Below the pieces are notes generated by a model. The model did not search any database. It saw nothing but the letters and a program-made list of their open reading frames with translations, and was not told the DNA's origin. The position numbers were made by a program, and so were the translations under genes. This document shows, in pieces, positions 7,599 through 15,738 of a stretch of DNA of 64,000 nucleotides (position 1 is its first letter; the number at the start of each line of letters is the position of its first letter). Location of the stretch: the NCBI GenBank assembly GCA_965194515.1, contig OZ239146.1:1612001-1676000 (forward strand). Reading direction: 5' to 3'. This DNA is from Acidimicrobilacustris europaeus. GTDB taxonomy: Bacteria > Actinomycetota > Acidimicrobiia > Acidimicrobiales > Acidimicrobilacustridaceae.

Positions 7599-9259
7599 TC
7601 GATACCGAAAAGGTAGGGATAAAGCGGCTGACCGCCGTGATGCACTTCAACCTCGCAACCAGGACGATTGTCGTGCACCCACACTTCAAGATGTCGAGTA
7701 GCCGCAGGCGTTGCGCCTTCGCCCTCGATGATCGTGACGATTTCATGATCGTCGCTCACGATGCGGGCAAGCAGAGCAGAAGCCGCTTCGGAAAGATCAG
7801 GATTGATCGAAATGATTCCGTCGCGAGCGATACCGAGCCAGTCGCCTTCGCTGATCGGACCAGCATCACTACTTGAATCACGAACGGCCCGAGTCAGTTC
7901 GCCAGCAACAACATGCGCAGCAGCTTCGGACATTGCGTCGACATTCGAAGCAGCAGTGCCTTCCGGGTCATAGGCCAGCAATGACGCGAAACCTTCGGCA
8001 ACACCACGCGTGGGGACAACACGAACGTTTTTCGTGGTCATGGCATCGACCTGTTCGGCCACCGGGATGATGTTCTTGTTGTTTGGCAACAACACAACGT
8101 CGTCGGCCGGTGCCGCTTCAACCGCTTCAAGTAATTGCGCAGTTGACGGGTTCATGGTTTGGCCGCCAGTGACGATCACCTGCACGCCAAGCGAATGGAA
8201 GATGCGACGAATGCCATCGCCAACCGAAACCGCAACAACCGCACACGGCACGGGATCGTGCGTTGTTGCTGGTTCGGGGTTCATTGGTACGGCCTCGCGT
8301 ACCCAACGCTCCTCTTCAACTTCTTCGAGAAGATCAGTGACGCGAATGGAACGCGGTCGACCAATGTCGACGGCGGCGTCGATCGTTGCGCCGATGTCAT
8401 CGGTATGAATGTGGCAATTCCAAATTCCGTCGCCACCTACGACAACGATTGAATCGCCGAGTGTTGACCACACATCTTTGAAACCGGGCACCGCTTCATC
8501 GGGCGCTTCGAGGAAGTACATGACTTCATAGCGAAGACTTGCGAGTGAACCGTGGTGGGAGCCGTCGCCATGAGCAGCATCGAAGGCATCGAGAAATTCT
8601 GCCGACGCGCCGGCTGGATCTTCCGCCGCTTCAGGAATCGGTCGGCCACACACAATGTTGAGCGCAACGTCGAACATCAGCATGAGGCCGGTGCCGCCAG
8701 AATCAACAACCCCAGCGTCGGCCAACACCTGAAGCATCTCGGGAGTACGTGCGAGCGCATCGGTACCCGACGCATGGGCTGCTTCGAGAACACCGAGAAG
8801 ATCGGAACCAGCATCGGCAGCGGCTCGGCCACCTTCGGCAGCGACGCGCACAACAGTGAGGATCGTTCCTTCGACCGGCTTCATGACTGCGCCGTAGGCA
8901 GCAGTGGCTGCGGCGTCGAGTGCAGTAGCGAAGGCGGCGCCATCAATCGCGGGAGCAGCGCGGAACTCGGCGGACAGTCCACGCAGGATCTGCGAAAGGA
9001 TCACGCCCGAATTTCCGCGAGCGCCCATGAGCGATCCGTGAGAAATGGCCTGACAAGTGGAATCAAGATCGGACTCGGCGCCATCGAGCTCGGCCACAAC
9101 CGAAGCCAGGGTGAGGGCCATGTTCGTTCCGGTGTCGCCATCGGGAACCGGATAGACGTTCAACCGGTTGATGGTCTCTCGATGAGCGGCCAAGGCATCG
9201 GCGTAGCCCCGGATGAGAGTCCGGAGGTCATCGGCGGTCAGGCTGGTGGCGATCGACAT
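7595..9259 (-). CDS. DAK2 domain protein (YloV/FakA-like)
   Basis: A 554-aa protein with an N-terminal DhaL/DAK2 kinase domain: NVYPVPDGDTGTNM near residue 33 (the Asp residues bind ADP-magnesium) and GARGNSGVILSQIL near residue 77. The C-terminal half is the DegV-associated YloV-type domain (NNKNI motif and a GxxxG-rich stretch). FakA of this family phosphorylates fatty acids bound to a FakB partner, but no FakB is encoded here, so that role is inferred. The ATG at 9259 is chosen because TAGTCT (9273-9268) lies 8 nt upstream and the domain begins just after it. The gene is divergent from rpmB. Confidence 0.85.
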   Translation of the reverse strand: MSIATSLTADDLRTLIRGYADALAAHRETINRLNVYPVPDGDTGTNMALTLASVVAELDGAESDLDSTCQAISHGSLMGARGNSGVILSQILRGLSAEFRAAPAIDGAAFATALDAAATAAYGAVMKPVEGTILTVVRVAAEGGRAAADAGSDLLGVLEAAHASGTDALARTPEMLQVLADAGVVDSGGTGLMLMFDVALNIVCGRPIPEAAEDPAGASAEFLDAFDAAHGDGSHHGSLASLRYEVMYFLEAPDEAVPGFKDVWSTLGDSIVVVGGDGIWNCHIHTDDIGATIDAAVDIGRPRSIRVTDLLEEVEEERWVREAVPMNPEPATTHDPVPCAVVAVSVGDGIRRIFHSLGVQVIVTGGQTMNPSTAQLLEAVEAAPADDVVLLPNNKNIIPVAEQVDAMTTKNVRVVPTRGVAEGFASLLAYDPEGTAASNVDAMSEAAAHVVAGELTRAVRDSSSDAGPISEGDWLGIARDGIISINPDLSEAASALLARIVSDDHEIVTIIEGEGATPAATRHLEVWVHDNRPGCEVEVHHGGQPLYPYLFGIE

Positions 9260-9339
9260 CGGCGGAGAGACTACCGATGTGACCGGCGTCCGGCTGAGGC
9301 GGCCCAAATCGGCCCGATTCAGGCCGGTCATCCGCCGAA

Positions 9340-9368
9340 TTGGGCCTGAGAGGGCTCGCTGCTACGAT
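9340..9368 (+). promoter_or_regulatory. Candidate sigma-70-type promoter of rpmB
   Basis: TTGGGC (9340-9345) and TACGAT (9363-9368) are separated by 17 bp, a good match to the housekeeping -35/-10 pattern, about 39 nt upstream of the rpmB ATG. GGAG about 9 nt before the ATG would serve as ribosome binding site, so unlike many genes here rpmB is not leaderless. Confidence 0.5.
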
Positions 9369-9407
9369 TCGCCGTTCGATTCTTCTGACGTCCCGGAGTG
9401 TGTTGTC

Positions 9408-9602
9408 ATGGCAGCTGTATGCGAGGTGTGCGGAAAGCACCCATCGTTCGGTATGGCGGTAAGCCACTCCCATCGTCGCACCAAGCGCCGTTGGAATCCG
9501 AACATTCAGCGGGTTCGAGCCGTGGTCAACGGTTCGACCAAGCGCGTCAATGTGTGCACGTCGTGCCTTAAGGCCGGCAAGGTCGTCAAGGCAGTCCGCT
9601 GA
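9408..9602 (+). CDS. rpmB: 50S ribosomal protein L28
   Basis: Ribosomal protein L28, 64 aa. It contains CEVCGKHPSFG at residues 5-15, the VSHSHRRTKRRWNPNIQ core, and CTSCLKAGKV near residue 50. The two Cys pairs make it the zinc-binding form. The ATG at 9408 follows GGAG and gives the conserved MAAVCEVCGK N-terminus; upstream in-frame codons are not conserved. It is divergent from the DAK2-recG operon, as in many actinobacteria. Confidence 0.95.
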   Translation: MAAVCEVCGKHPSFGMAVSHSHRRTKRRWNPNIQRVRAVVNGSTKRVNVCTSCLKAGKVVKAVR

Positions 9603-9604
9603 CC

Positions 9605-9892
9605 GTGTCTGCCGGTCCTTTGCAAGGTGTCGTCAAGTCCTATGACCCGGTGTCGGGCGTGGGAACCATCATCTGCGACACGGACCTCAATGACTATGAG
9701 TTCACCCGCAGTGCCCTCGTGGGTTCGGTTTTCCGTTCCCTGCGTCAGGGCCAGCGAGTGGTCTTTGATCTCGACGGTGGCTCCTTAGCCATTCGTCTTC
9801 GTATGGGCTCTGAGGCCGATATGGGTACCCCCGGATATGCGCAACCGCACCCGGAGAATGTGCAGCACCCTCAGGGCGGCACCGAAGGCTGA
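9605..9892 (+). CDS. Cold-shock-domain-like protein
   Basis: A 95-aa protein whose first 65 residues resemble a cold-shock/S1-type OB fold: GVVKSYDPVSGVGTIICD replaces the usual GxVKWFNxxKGFGFI block, followed by YEFTRSAL and GQRVVFDL, which match the DVFVHxSAI and GQxVxF segments. The aromatic RNP1/RNP2 residues are largely replaced, so nucleic-acid binding may be altered. The C-terminal 25 residues are Gly/Pro/His-rich. It starts with GTG only 2 bp after the rpmB stop and is probably cotranscribed with it. Confidence 0.7.
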   Translation: MSAGPLQGVVKSYDPVSGVGTIICDTDLNDYEFTRSALVGSVFRSLRQGQRVVFDLDGGSLAIRLRMGSEADMGTPGYAQPHPENVQHPQGGTEG

Positions 9893-10049
9893 GTGCCACA
9901 CGGCACACCTTGGGTTTCAGCGACGGAGAGCGTCGGTGAATCCTCTACGCTTCGCAGATTCACCACAGGTTCACTCGGCGGCAACCGCTTCCCGAGAACA
10001 ACCCCCCACTCAGGCGCAACGCGCATTCGACAACGATGTCGGAGGAACT

Positions 10050-11840
10050 ATGGCCGGGCAGACAAAAAACCAAAAGCTGATCGACTGGGTCGAACAGTGG
10101 CGCGAAATCTTGCAACCCGACGACGTCTATTGGTGCGACGGCTCTGCTGAAGAGTACGAGCGTCTGTGCGCGCAGCTCGTTGAAGGCGGAACGTTCCGCA
10201 CGCTGAACGAAGCAAAGCGTCCGAACAGTTACCTCGCACTCTCCGACCCGGGCGATGTTGCTCGCGTTGAAGACCGCACCTACATCTGCTCTGAACGCGA
10301 AGTCGATGCGGGCCCCACAAACAACTGGCGTCCGCCCGCAGAGATGCGCACCGAGATGAACAAGCTCTATGCCGGCGCCATGAAGGGTCGCACGATGTAC
10401 GTCGTGCCGTTCTCGATGGGTCCGCTCGGTTCGCCTATTGCGCACATTGGAGTTCAGCTCAGCGACTCGGCCTATGTCGCAGTGAACATGCGCATCATGA
10501 CCCGCATGGGCCAAGGCGCACTCGACGTTCTCGGCGATGGTGAATGGGTTCCGTGCGTGCATTCGGTGGGCATGCCCCTCGCTGCCGGTCAGGCCGACGT
10601 TGCCTGGCCCTGCGATGCCGAGAACAAGTACATCGTGCACTTCCCCGAAACCAGCGAGATCTGGTCCTACGGCTCGGGCTACGGCGGCAACGCACTGCTC
10701 GGCAAGAAGTGCTTCGCACTCCGCATCGCTTCCACTATGGCCCGCGACAACGGCTGGATGGCTGAGCACATGCTCATCCTCGGCCTTACCTCACCCGAAG
10801 GCGTGAAGAAGTACGTCGCTGCGGCATTCCCGTCAGCATGCGGCAAGACCAACATGGCGATGCTCATCCCCACCCTTCCGGGGTGGAAGGTCGAAACCGT
10901 TGGTGACGACATCGCGTGGATGAAGTTCGGTGCCGATGGTCGTCTCTACGCCATCAACCCCGAAGCTGGTTTCTTCGGCGTTGCTCCTGGCACCTCAGCC
11001 AAGTCGAACTTCAACGCGCTTGAATCGGTGAAGGGCAATTCGATCTTCACCAACTGCGCACTCACCGACGATGGCGACATCTGGTGGGAAGACCTTTCCG
11101 ATGAAGCGCCTGCGCACCTCATTGACTGGAAGGGCAACGACTGGACTCCGGCCTCGGACTCCCCCGCTGCTCACCCGAACGCGCGCTTCACTGCTCCGGC
11201 AGCACAGTGCCCGTCGATCGCACCGGAATGGCAAGACCCAGCTGGTGTGCCGATCTCGGCAATTCTTTTTGGCGGCCGTCGCGCCACCAACGTTCCGTTG
11301 GTGACCGAATCATTCGATTGGCGCCACGGTGTGTTCCTCGGCTCGATCATGAGCTCGGAAAAGACTGCAGCTGCGGCCGGCGTGGTCGGCGAACTTCGTT
11401 TCGACCCCTTCGCCATGCTTCCGTTCTGTGGCTACAACATGGGCGACTACTTCAAGCATTGGCTTGAAATCGGCGAAGCAACTGACGCGTCGAACCTCCC
11501 CAAGTTGTTCTGGGTCAACTGGTTCCGTAAGGGCGACGACGGTTCGTTCCTGTGGCCTGGCTTCGGCGAGAACTCCCGTGTTCTCAAGTGGATCGTCGAG
11601 CGCCTTGAAGGCACTGCCGGCGCCACCGACACCGCCATTGGTCGTGTTCCGAGCGCTTCAGATCTCGACCTTGCCGGCCTCGATATCGACGACGCCACCA
11701 TGACCACCTTGTTGTCGGTTGACAACGCTGCATGGAGCGCCGAAATCCCACAGATCGAAGCCCATCTCGACTCCTTCGGTGCCGAACTTCCTTCAGAGCT
11801 TCGTGACGAATTGCGCGAGCTCGAAAAGCGTCTCGGCTAG
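10050..11840 (+). CDS. pckG: Phosphoenolpyruvate carboxykinase (GTP)
   Basis: PckG converts oxaloacetate and GTP to phosphoenolpyruvate and CO2 at the entry to gluconeogenesis. The 596-aa length is typical of the GTP-dependent class. Visible features are the FPSACGKTNMAM P-loop with the reactive Cys of the GTP class (about residue 274), FSMGPLGSP substrate loop near residue 119, GYGGNALLGKKC near residue 211, and the C-terminal FLWPGFGENSRVLKW block near residue 505. The ATG at 10050 is chosen because GGAGGA lies 4-9 nt upstream and MAGQTKNQKLIDWV begins the conserved domain. A UUCG-loop terminator follows. Confidence 0.96.
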   Translation: MAGQTKNQKLIDWVEQWREILQPDDVYWCDGSAEEYERLCAQLVEGGTFRTLNEAKRPNSYLALSDPGDVARVEDRTYICSEREVDAGPTNNWRPPAEMRTEMNKLYAGAMKGRTMYVVPFSMGPLGSPIAHIGVQLSDSAYVAVNMRIMTRMGQGALDVLGDGEWVPCVHSVGMPLAAGQADVAWPCDAENKYIVHFPETSEIWSYGSGYGGNALLGKKCFALRIASTMARDNGWMAEHMLILGLTSPEGVKKYVAAAFPSACGKTNMAMLIPTLPGWKVETVGDDIAWMKFGADGRLYAINPEAGFFGVAPGTSAKSNFNALESVKGNSIFTNCALTDDGDIWWEDLSDEAPAHLIDWKGNDWTPASDSPAAHPNARFTAPAAQCPSIAPEWQDPAGVPISAILFGGRRATNVPLVTESFDWRHGVFLGSIMSSEKTAAAAGVVGELRFDPFAMLPFCGYNMGDYFKHWLEIGEATDASNLPKLFWVNWFRKGDDGSFLWPGFGENSRVLKWIVERLEGTAGATDTAIGRVPSASDLDLAGLDIDDATMTTLLSVDNAAWSAEIPQIEAHLDSFGAELPSELRDELRELEKRLG

Positions 11841-11865
11841 TTCCGATTCACTTCACGAACTGAAC

Positions 11866-11891
11866 GAGGGCGGGGCTTCGGCCCCGCCCTC
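11866..11891 (+). terminator. Stem-loop terminator after pckG
   Basis: A perfect 11-bp GC-rich stem (GAGGGCGGGGC paired with its complement) closes a TTCG tetraloop 25 bp after the pckG stop. It lacks a long U tract, as is common for actinobacterial terminators. Confidence 0.75.
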
Positions 11892-11967
11892 TTCGCGTCG
11901 TGCCTTGACGAGTGGCGGACTTTCACTTTGTCGGCAACGATCACAGCACGTTGTCGAAGGGGGGCTC

Positions 11968-12498
11968 GTGGAAGTTGATCGTCGTCTGACACATGTGGAG
12001 TTGCTGCACGCACCCGGCGAGCGCGCGCTGGCTGCTCGAGTCTTTGATTTACTGGGCTGCACGGTGTCCGACAGCGGTCGTCACTGGTTCACGGCCTTTA
12101 TCGACACGAACCTTCGCGATTACGCCAACAATTCGTTCTACGCATCGGAAGCACCGGCGGAACAGTTGGCCATCGAAGCAGCGATGGCTGATTCGGTCGA
12201 GGGATGGATCGACATGGTGCGTGCTGCTCCGCAGAACTCGCCGCACTTTGGAATACGAGTCGGCACAGTCGAGGAACACCGCACCATCGTCGACAACATC
12301 CGTAACGCTTCAGAGAACGATGCCGAACTGCGCGGTCGTATTGAAGTGCTCGGAGAATTCCCTCATGATGCGCCCGATGCAATTGCCACGAACATGGATC
12401 AAGCATTCATCTGGACGAACGTGATTGCGTCAGGTCCACTTCGACTTGGCCAAGTGATTGAAGTGCAATGGCATCTGCAAAAAGAACAGACGAACTGA
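11968..12498 (+). CDS. Conserved hypothetical protein
   Basis: A 176-aa soluble protein with no recognised motif. The N-terminal half (HVELLHAPGERALAARVFDLLGC) has the spacing of a glyoxalase/VOC-type strand-helix unit, and the C-terminal half (EVLGEFPHDAPDAIA) could be the second unit, so a distant VOC fold is possible. The GTG at 11968 is chosen because AAGGGGGGC lies just upstream; the frame upstream overlaps the pckG end and terminator and is not plausible coding. It stands alone between pckG and a convergent membrane gene. Confidence 0.55.
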   Translation: MEVDRRLTHVELLHAPGERALAARVFDLLGCTVSDSGRHWFTAFIDTNLRDYANNSFYASEAPAEQLAIEAAMADSVEGWIDMVRAAPQNSPHFGIRVGTVEEHRTIVDNIRNASENDAELRGRIEVLGEFPHDAPDAIATNMDQAFIWTNVIASGPLRLGQVIEVQWHLQKEQTN

Positions 12499-12501
12499 AA
12501 C

Positions 12502-12867
12502 TCAGCTGACTGCGCCGACAAGCATGGCGCGAATACCGAGACCCATCAGGAACAAGCCGCCCAGGCCGTACAGCAGGTACTTCTTCTGTGACATCTGATG
12601 GCGGTAGCTGTAGATGAGGCCGACAACGATGATGGCGATAAAGCCATAGAACATGTGGAACTTCGGCGCCTTGATTCCCTGGCCCGCGACCATGGCAACA
12701 CCCATGCCGACCTGCACAAAGATGCTCAATTCAACAATGACGATGAACCACCAAAGTGCGCGCGTGCGAAGTGGCTGAATCCAGTTGGCCGCTAACGCCC
12801 AACTGCCGGCAAGAGCATTGCCGATGATGACGAACCACGAAAAGGACTCATGAATGCTTCGAAGCAT
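12502..12867 (-). CDS. Small four-helix membrane protein
   Basis: A 121-aa protein with four predicted hydrophobic segments (about residues 10-27, 38-60, 70-87 and 98-117) joined by short charged loops. No family is recognised. It lies 15 bp downstream of the heme monooxygenase-like gene on the same strand and is probably cotranscribed, so a role in heme or electron-transfer physiology is possible but not shown. Confidence 0.6.
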   Translation of the reverse strand: MLRSIHESFSWFVIIGNALAGSWALAANWIQPLRTRALWWFIVIVELSIFVQVGMGVAMVAGQGIKAPKFHMFYGFIAIIVVGLIYSYRHQMSQKKYLLYGLGGLFLMGLGIRAMLVGAVS

Positions 12868-12882
12868 CGGGAGATTCTCGCG

Positions 12883-13263
12883 TTACTTTGACGGATCGAC
12901 GGAGATGACAGGTTCGTAGGCCCAAATTTCCGCACCCAGGCCAACCGGCCGCTCGCCACCACCAGCAGCACCGGGGTGACCGCCGGGATGCCCGCCAGGG
13001 TGTCCCGCTGCAGCTGGAGCGCCTTCGGTGCCGCGGTGACCGTCGGCGAATGCCGGCGAGGCGACCCACGCAGTGAATGCGTCTTCGTCACGCCAGCGAG
13101 TGATGACCAGCCATTGATCACGGCCATCGGTGGGCTTGAGTAGTTCGAAACCCTCGAAGCCGTCGGCGCCATCGACTGCGCCAGCACGGGCAGCGAATCG
13201 ATGAGCGAGTTCGTCGCCGGCCTGGGCCGGAACGGTGATGGCATTGATGCGAAGTATCGACAT
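12883..13263 (-). CDS. MhuD/IsdG-like heme-degrading monooxygenase with His-Gly insert
   Basis: A 126-aa ABM-fold protein. Asn7, Trp66 and His76 fall at or next to the positions of the catalytic Asn7, Trp66 and His75 known in mycobacterial MhuD and the staphylococcal IsdG family, within RINAITVP, DAFTAWVASP and AFADGHRG. This supports heme degradation with iron release. Directly after the catalytic His there is an unusual low-complexity stretch, residues about 80-104, with three GHPG units. Such an insert is not a normal part of the fold. The last strand (AEIWAYEPV) is intact. Alternative: a general antibiotic-biosynthesis-type monooxygenase. Confidence 0.75.
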   Translation of the reverse strand: MSILRINAITVPAQAGDELAHRFAARAGAVDGADGFEGFELLKPTDGRDQWLVITRWRDEDAFTAWVASPAFADGHRGTEGAPAAAGHPGGHPGGHPGAAGGGERPVGLGAEIWAYEPVISVDPSK

Positions 13264-13314
13264 GGGTAGTCATGGTTGCCGCCCCGGGCCGGTCGCGCCA
13301 GTCCACGACGCCCG

Positions 13315-13320
13315 TAGACT
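13315..13320 (+). promoter_or_regulatory. Candidate leaderless -10 (map)
   Basis: TAGACT ends 6 nt before the GTG start of map; no ribosome binding site is present, consistent with a leaderless transcript. Confidence 0.45.
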
Positions 13321-13326
13321 CGGCCT

Positions 13327-14247
13327 GTGCTGAAGGCAAACGATCCGTGTTGGTGTGGCAGTGGGCAGAAATTCAAGCGCTGCCACCGCGACGCCAAGGA
13401 ACAACTCCAACCGGGGCTCATAAGCCCAATGCGCGCCGTGCCGGCCGAAATCCCCCGCCCCGAGTACGCCGAGACCGGAAACGTCACTCGTCGACCCGAG
13501 GAGCGCATCAAAGACGCTGCCTTCATCGAGCGCATGCGTCGAGCCGGCCACGCTGCCGCCGAGGTCCTCGACATTGGTGCGGCAGTCATTGCCCCTGGCG
13601 TGACCACCGATGAAATCGATGCTGTCGTACATCAGGCCTATATCGATCGCGGCGGTTACCCGAGCACACTCAATTACCGGGGCTATCCGAAATCGCTCTG
13701 CACATCGGTAAACGAAGTTATTTGTCACGGCATCCCGGATGACCGGCCACTACGCGATGGCGACATCGTGAATCTCGACGTCACCATCTGGCTCGATGGC
13801 GTCCACGGCGATACCAACGCCACCTATTGCGTCGGAAATGTTGACGACGCCTCGAAGCGCCTCATTGACGTCACTCGGCAGTGTCTTGATCGCGGCATCG
13901 CTGCTGTTGCGCCCGGTCGACCGTTTTCCGACATCGGTCGTGCCATTGAAACGCACGCCGTCGCCAACGGTTATGACGTTGTGCGCGCATTTGTAGGGCA
14001 CGGAATCGGCGAGCAATTTCACACCGACCTGCAGATTCCTCACTATTACGAGCCCCGTATGACCACGATCATGGAACCGGGCATGGTCTTCACGATCGAA
14101 CCGATGATTTCGATGGGCACGGGCCAGCACAAGATTTGGGACGACGACTGGACGGCAGTCACCGCCGACGGCAGTCGAACCGCACAGTTCGAGCACACGA
14201 TTGTGGTGACCGGCACTGGCGTCGAGATTCTTACGACCATTGCCTGA
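13327..14247 (+). CDS. map: Type I methionine aminopeptidase with SEC-C motif
   Basis: This enzyme removes the initiator Met from nascent proteins. The 306-aa protein carries a SEC-C zinc motif at the extreme N-terminus (CWCGSGQKFKRCH, residues 8-20), as in some actinobacterial MetAPs that may use it to contact the ribosome. The metallopeptidase domain follows, with Asp ligands in NLDVTIWLDGVHGDTNAT, the His in GHGIG, and the Glu residues in FTIEPMI and QFEHTIVV. A GTG start at 13327 is supported by TAGACT 6 nt upstream. The next gene begins 1 bp after the stop. Confidence 0.93.
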   Translation: MLKANDPCWCGSGQKFKRCHRDAKEQLQPGLISPMRAVPAEIPRPEYAETGNVTRRPEERIKDAAFIERMRRAGHAAAEVLDIGAAVIAPGVTTDEIDAVVHQAYIDRGGYPSTLNYRGYPKSLCTSVNEVICHGIPDDRPLRDGDIVNLDVTIWLDGVHGDTNATYCVGNVDDASKRLIDVTRQCLDRGIAAVAPGRPFSDIGRAIETHAVANGYDVVRAFVGHGIGEQFHTDLQIPHYYEPRMTTIMEPGMVFTIEPMISMGTGQHKIWDDDWTAVTADGSRTAQFEHTIVVTGTGVEILTTIA

Positions 14248-14248
14248 C

Positions 14249-14560
14249 ATGAAATCGATCAACGTCACGCTCGAGTCGATGACCGTGAACGGCGAGGAAG
14301 TGCCGTTGCTCTCCGCCGACCTTGTCGTCGTGCGTCGACCCGAAACCGATCGCCTCGATTGGGAGTGCGTCGCCTTCACGCTCTTGATGGACCCATTCTC
14401 ACAAGAACCAGTGTTCTTAGAGATGGTTGACGTTGTCGAAAGTCGGACCCTTTCTGGCGATGCACTCGTTGTGCGATCAGATCAGAATCGCCACGTCTTT
14501 CGTGGCGGCGGCGACCTCAGTGGTCTCATGCCCGAAGACGGACTCGAACCAAACCAGTAA
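14249..14560 (+). CDS. Conserved hypothetical protein
   Basis: A 103-aa protein, mostly predicted beta strands (INVTLESMTVNGEEVPLLSADLVVV and DALVVRSDQNRHVFRG), without a recognised motif. The ATG at 14249 starts 1 bp after the map stop, so translational coupling with map is likely. A TTG three codons earlier overlaps map and is the alternative start. Function unknown. Confidence 0.55.
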   Translation: MKSINVTLESMTVNGEEVPLLSADLVVVRRPETDRLDWECVAFTLLMDPFSQEPVFLEMVDVVESRTLSGDALVVRSDQNRHVFRGGGDLSGLMPEDGLEPNQ

Positions 14561-14588
14561 CGCACCGCCCGACCTTCAAGCGCAGCGG

Positions 14589-14594
14589 TAGCGT
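14589..14594 (+). promoter_or_regulatory. Candidate leaderless -10 (Dabb gene)
   Basis: TAGCGT ends 6 nt before the ATG at 14601, with no ribosome binding site between. Confidence 0.45.
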
Positions 14595-14600
14595 GGCGCC

Positions 14601-14900
14601 ATGTTTCGTCACGTTGTGAACTTTCGTTGGAACTCCCAGTCCTCGCCTGAACACGTTGCCGCCCTCGAAGAGGCACTTTCCGGCTTACCCGCGTTGCTTC
14701 CCGAACTTCGGCGCTACTCCTTTGGCAGCGATGCTGGAATCAACGAGGGGAACTACGAGTTCGCTGTCGTTGCCGAGTTCGACAACGCAGAGGGCTACCT
14801 CGTCTATCGCGACAACGACGAACACGCCCGAATCATTCAGACGCACATCGCTCCGTATCTCGATTCACGCACCGTTGTGCAGTTCGACTTCAACGACTGA
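14601..14900 (+). CDS. Stress-responsive A/B barrel (Dabb) domain protein
   Basis: A 99-aa single-domain protein of the Dabb family: MFRHVVNFRWN at the start, the PELRRYSFGSD turn near residue 34, and NYEFAVVAEFDNAEGYLVYRDNDEH near residue 50, ending with the HIAPYL and VVQFDF strands. Members form dimeric ferredoxin-like barrels; some are enzymes acting on small hydrophobic substrates, most are unassigned. Transcription appears leaderless (TAGCGT at 14589). Convergent with the Mca-like gene. Confidence 0.8.
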   Translation: MFRHVVNFRWNSQSSPEHVAALEEALSGLPALLPELRRYSFGSDAGINEGNYEFAVVAEFDNAEGYLVYRDNDEHARIIQTHIAPYLDSRTVVQFDFND

Positions 14901-14904
14901 TTGC

Positions 14905-15738
14905 TCAGACGAAAAGTGATGTGCCGAACGGTTCGCCCTCGGCGCGGCTGCTCTCAAGCGCAATAAACCACTCGGTCCCAAATGCTGCAGCGAAAACCTC
15001 GTCTGGCATTTTGAAGAAGAAAGAATCAGGTCCGATCTGACTGCGATGAGCAGCCATAGCGGCTTTCTTCACATCGACAACGTCTGCGACATCAACTGCG
15101 TGCGTGATGACCGCTTCGGGTGAACCGAATTCTCCACGGTCGGCAGCTTCAGCACGCTTACGCATCTGTTCAACGGTCTCGCCCTCGAGTTCGCCTTCAA
15201 CGTCATTTTCAAAGAGCGACGCATTCTCTGCCATTTGTTTCATGATGCGATCGCGATTCATCGTTGATTGAAAGACACGATCGACGCCAGCAATTTCAGC
15301 AGCGCGCTTTCCCACGCGATGCACCTGGATGTGATCCGGATGGCCGTAACCGCCGTGTGAGTCGTAAATAGTGAGAACGTCGGCATCGACCTCTCGCAAA
15401 ATCGCAGCGAGACGCTGTGAGGCCTCTTCGACATCTGCCTGCCAGAAACACAACGGGTTCTCGTTAGTCGGCTCACCAATCATTCCGCTGTCTTCATAAC
15501 CAAGGAACTCAACACGGTCGAGGCCCATGATCTCAGCGGCCTGATGAGTTTCGACCACACGGCGCTCCCACAGTGGCTCTCCATCGTTCAGAACGCCGGG
15601 CTCCGGTTCGCCTTGTTCGCCACGAGTGGCCACAACGAGAACGACCTGATGGCCATCTCGCTTCGCAATGGTCATCAAACCGCCAGTGGCGATTGATTCA
15701 TCGTCAGGATGAGCGTGAAAACACAGAAGCGTTGCCAT
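14905..15738 (-). CDS. PIG-L/LmbE deacetylase, Mca/MshB-type
   Basis: A 277-aa zinc amidase of the LmbE/PIG-L family. The AHPDDE motif (residues 9-14) supplies His and Asp ligands with the catalytic Asp, and HGGYGHPDHIQVHRVG near residue 128 supplies the third His. The length and the GYGHPDH block fit Mca (mycothiol S-conjugate amidase) or MshB, enzymes of mycothiol metabolism; the two cannot be separated here by eye, though Mca is favoured by the HPDHIQVHRVG context. The start overlaps the CoA-transferase stop by 1 bp, so the two are cotranscribed. Confidence 0.8.
   Translation of the reverse strand: MATLLCFHAHPDDESIATGGLMTIAKRDGHQVVLVVATRGEQGEPEPGVLNDGEPLWERRVVETHQAAEIMGLDRVEFLGYEDSGMIGEPTNENPLCFWQADVEEASQRLAAILREVDADVLTIYDSHGGYGHPDHIQVHRVGKRAAEIAGVDRVFQSTMNRDRIMKQMAENASLFENDVEGELEGETVEQMRKRAEAADRGEFGSPEAVITHAVDVADVVDVKKAAMAAHRSQIGPDSFFFKMPDEVFAAAFGTEWFIALESSRAEGEPFGTSLFV

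Noticed and set aside
8552..9349. 265-codon plus-strand frame opposite the DAK2 gene
   Set aside because: Shadow of a well-supported gene in a GC-rich genome; no family resemblance.
9893..9906. 5-bp hairpin after the cold-shock-like gene as terminator
   Set aside because: Stem too short and no U tract; likely chance.
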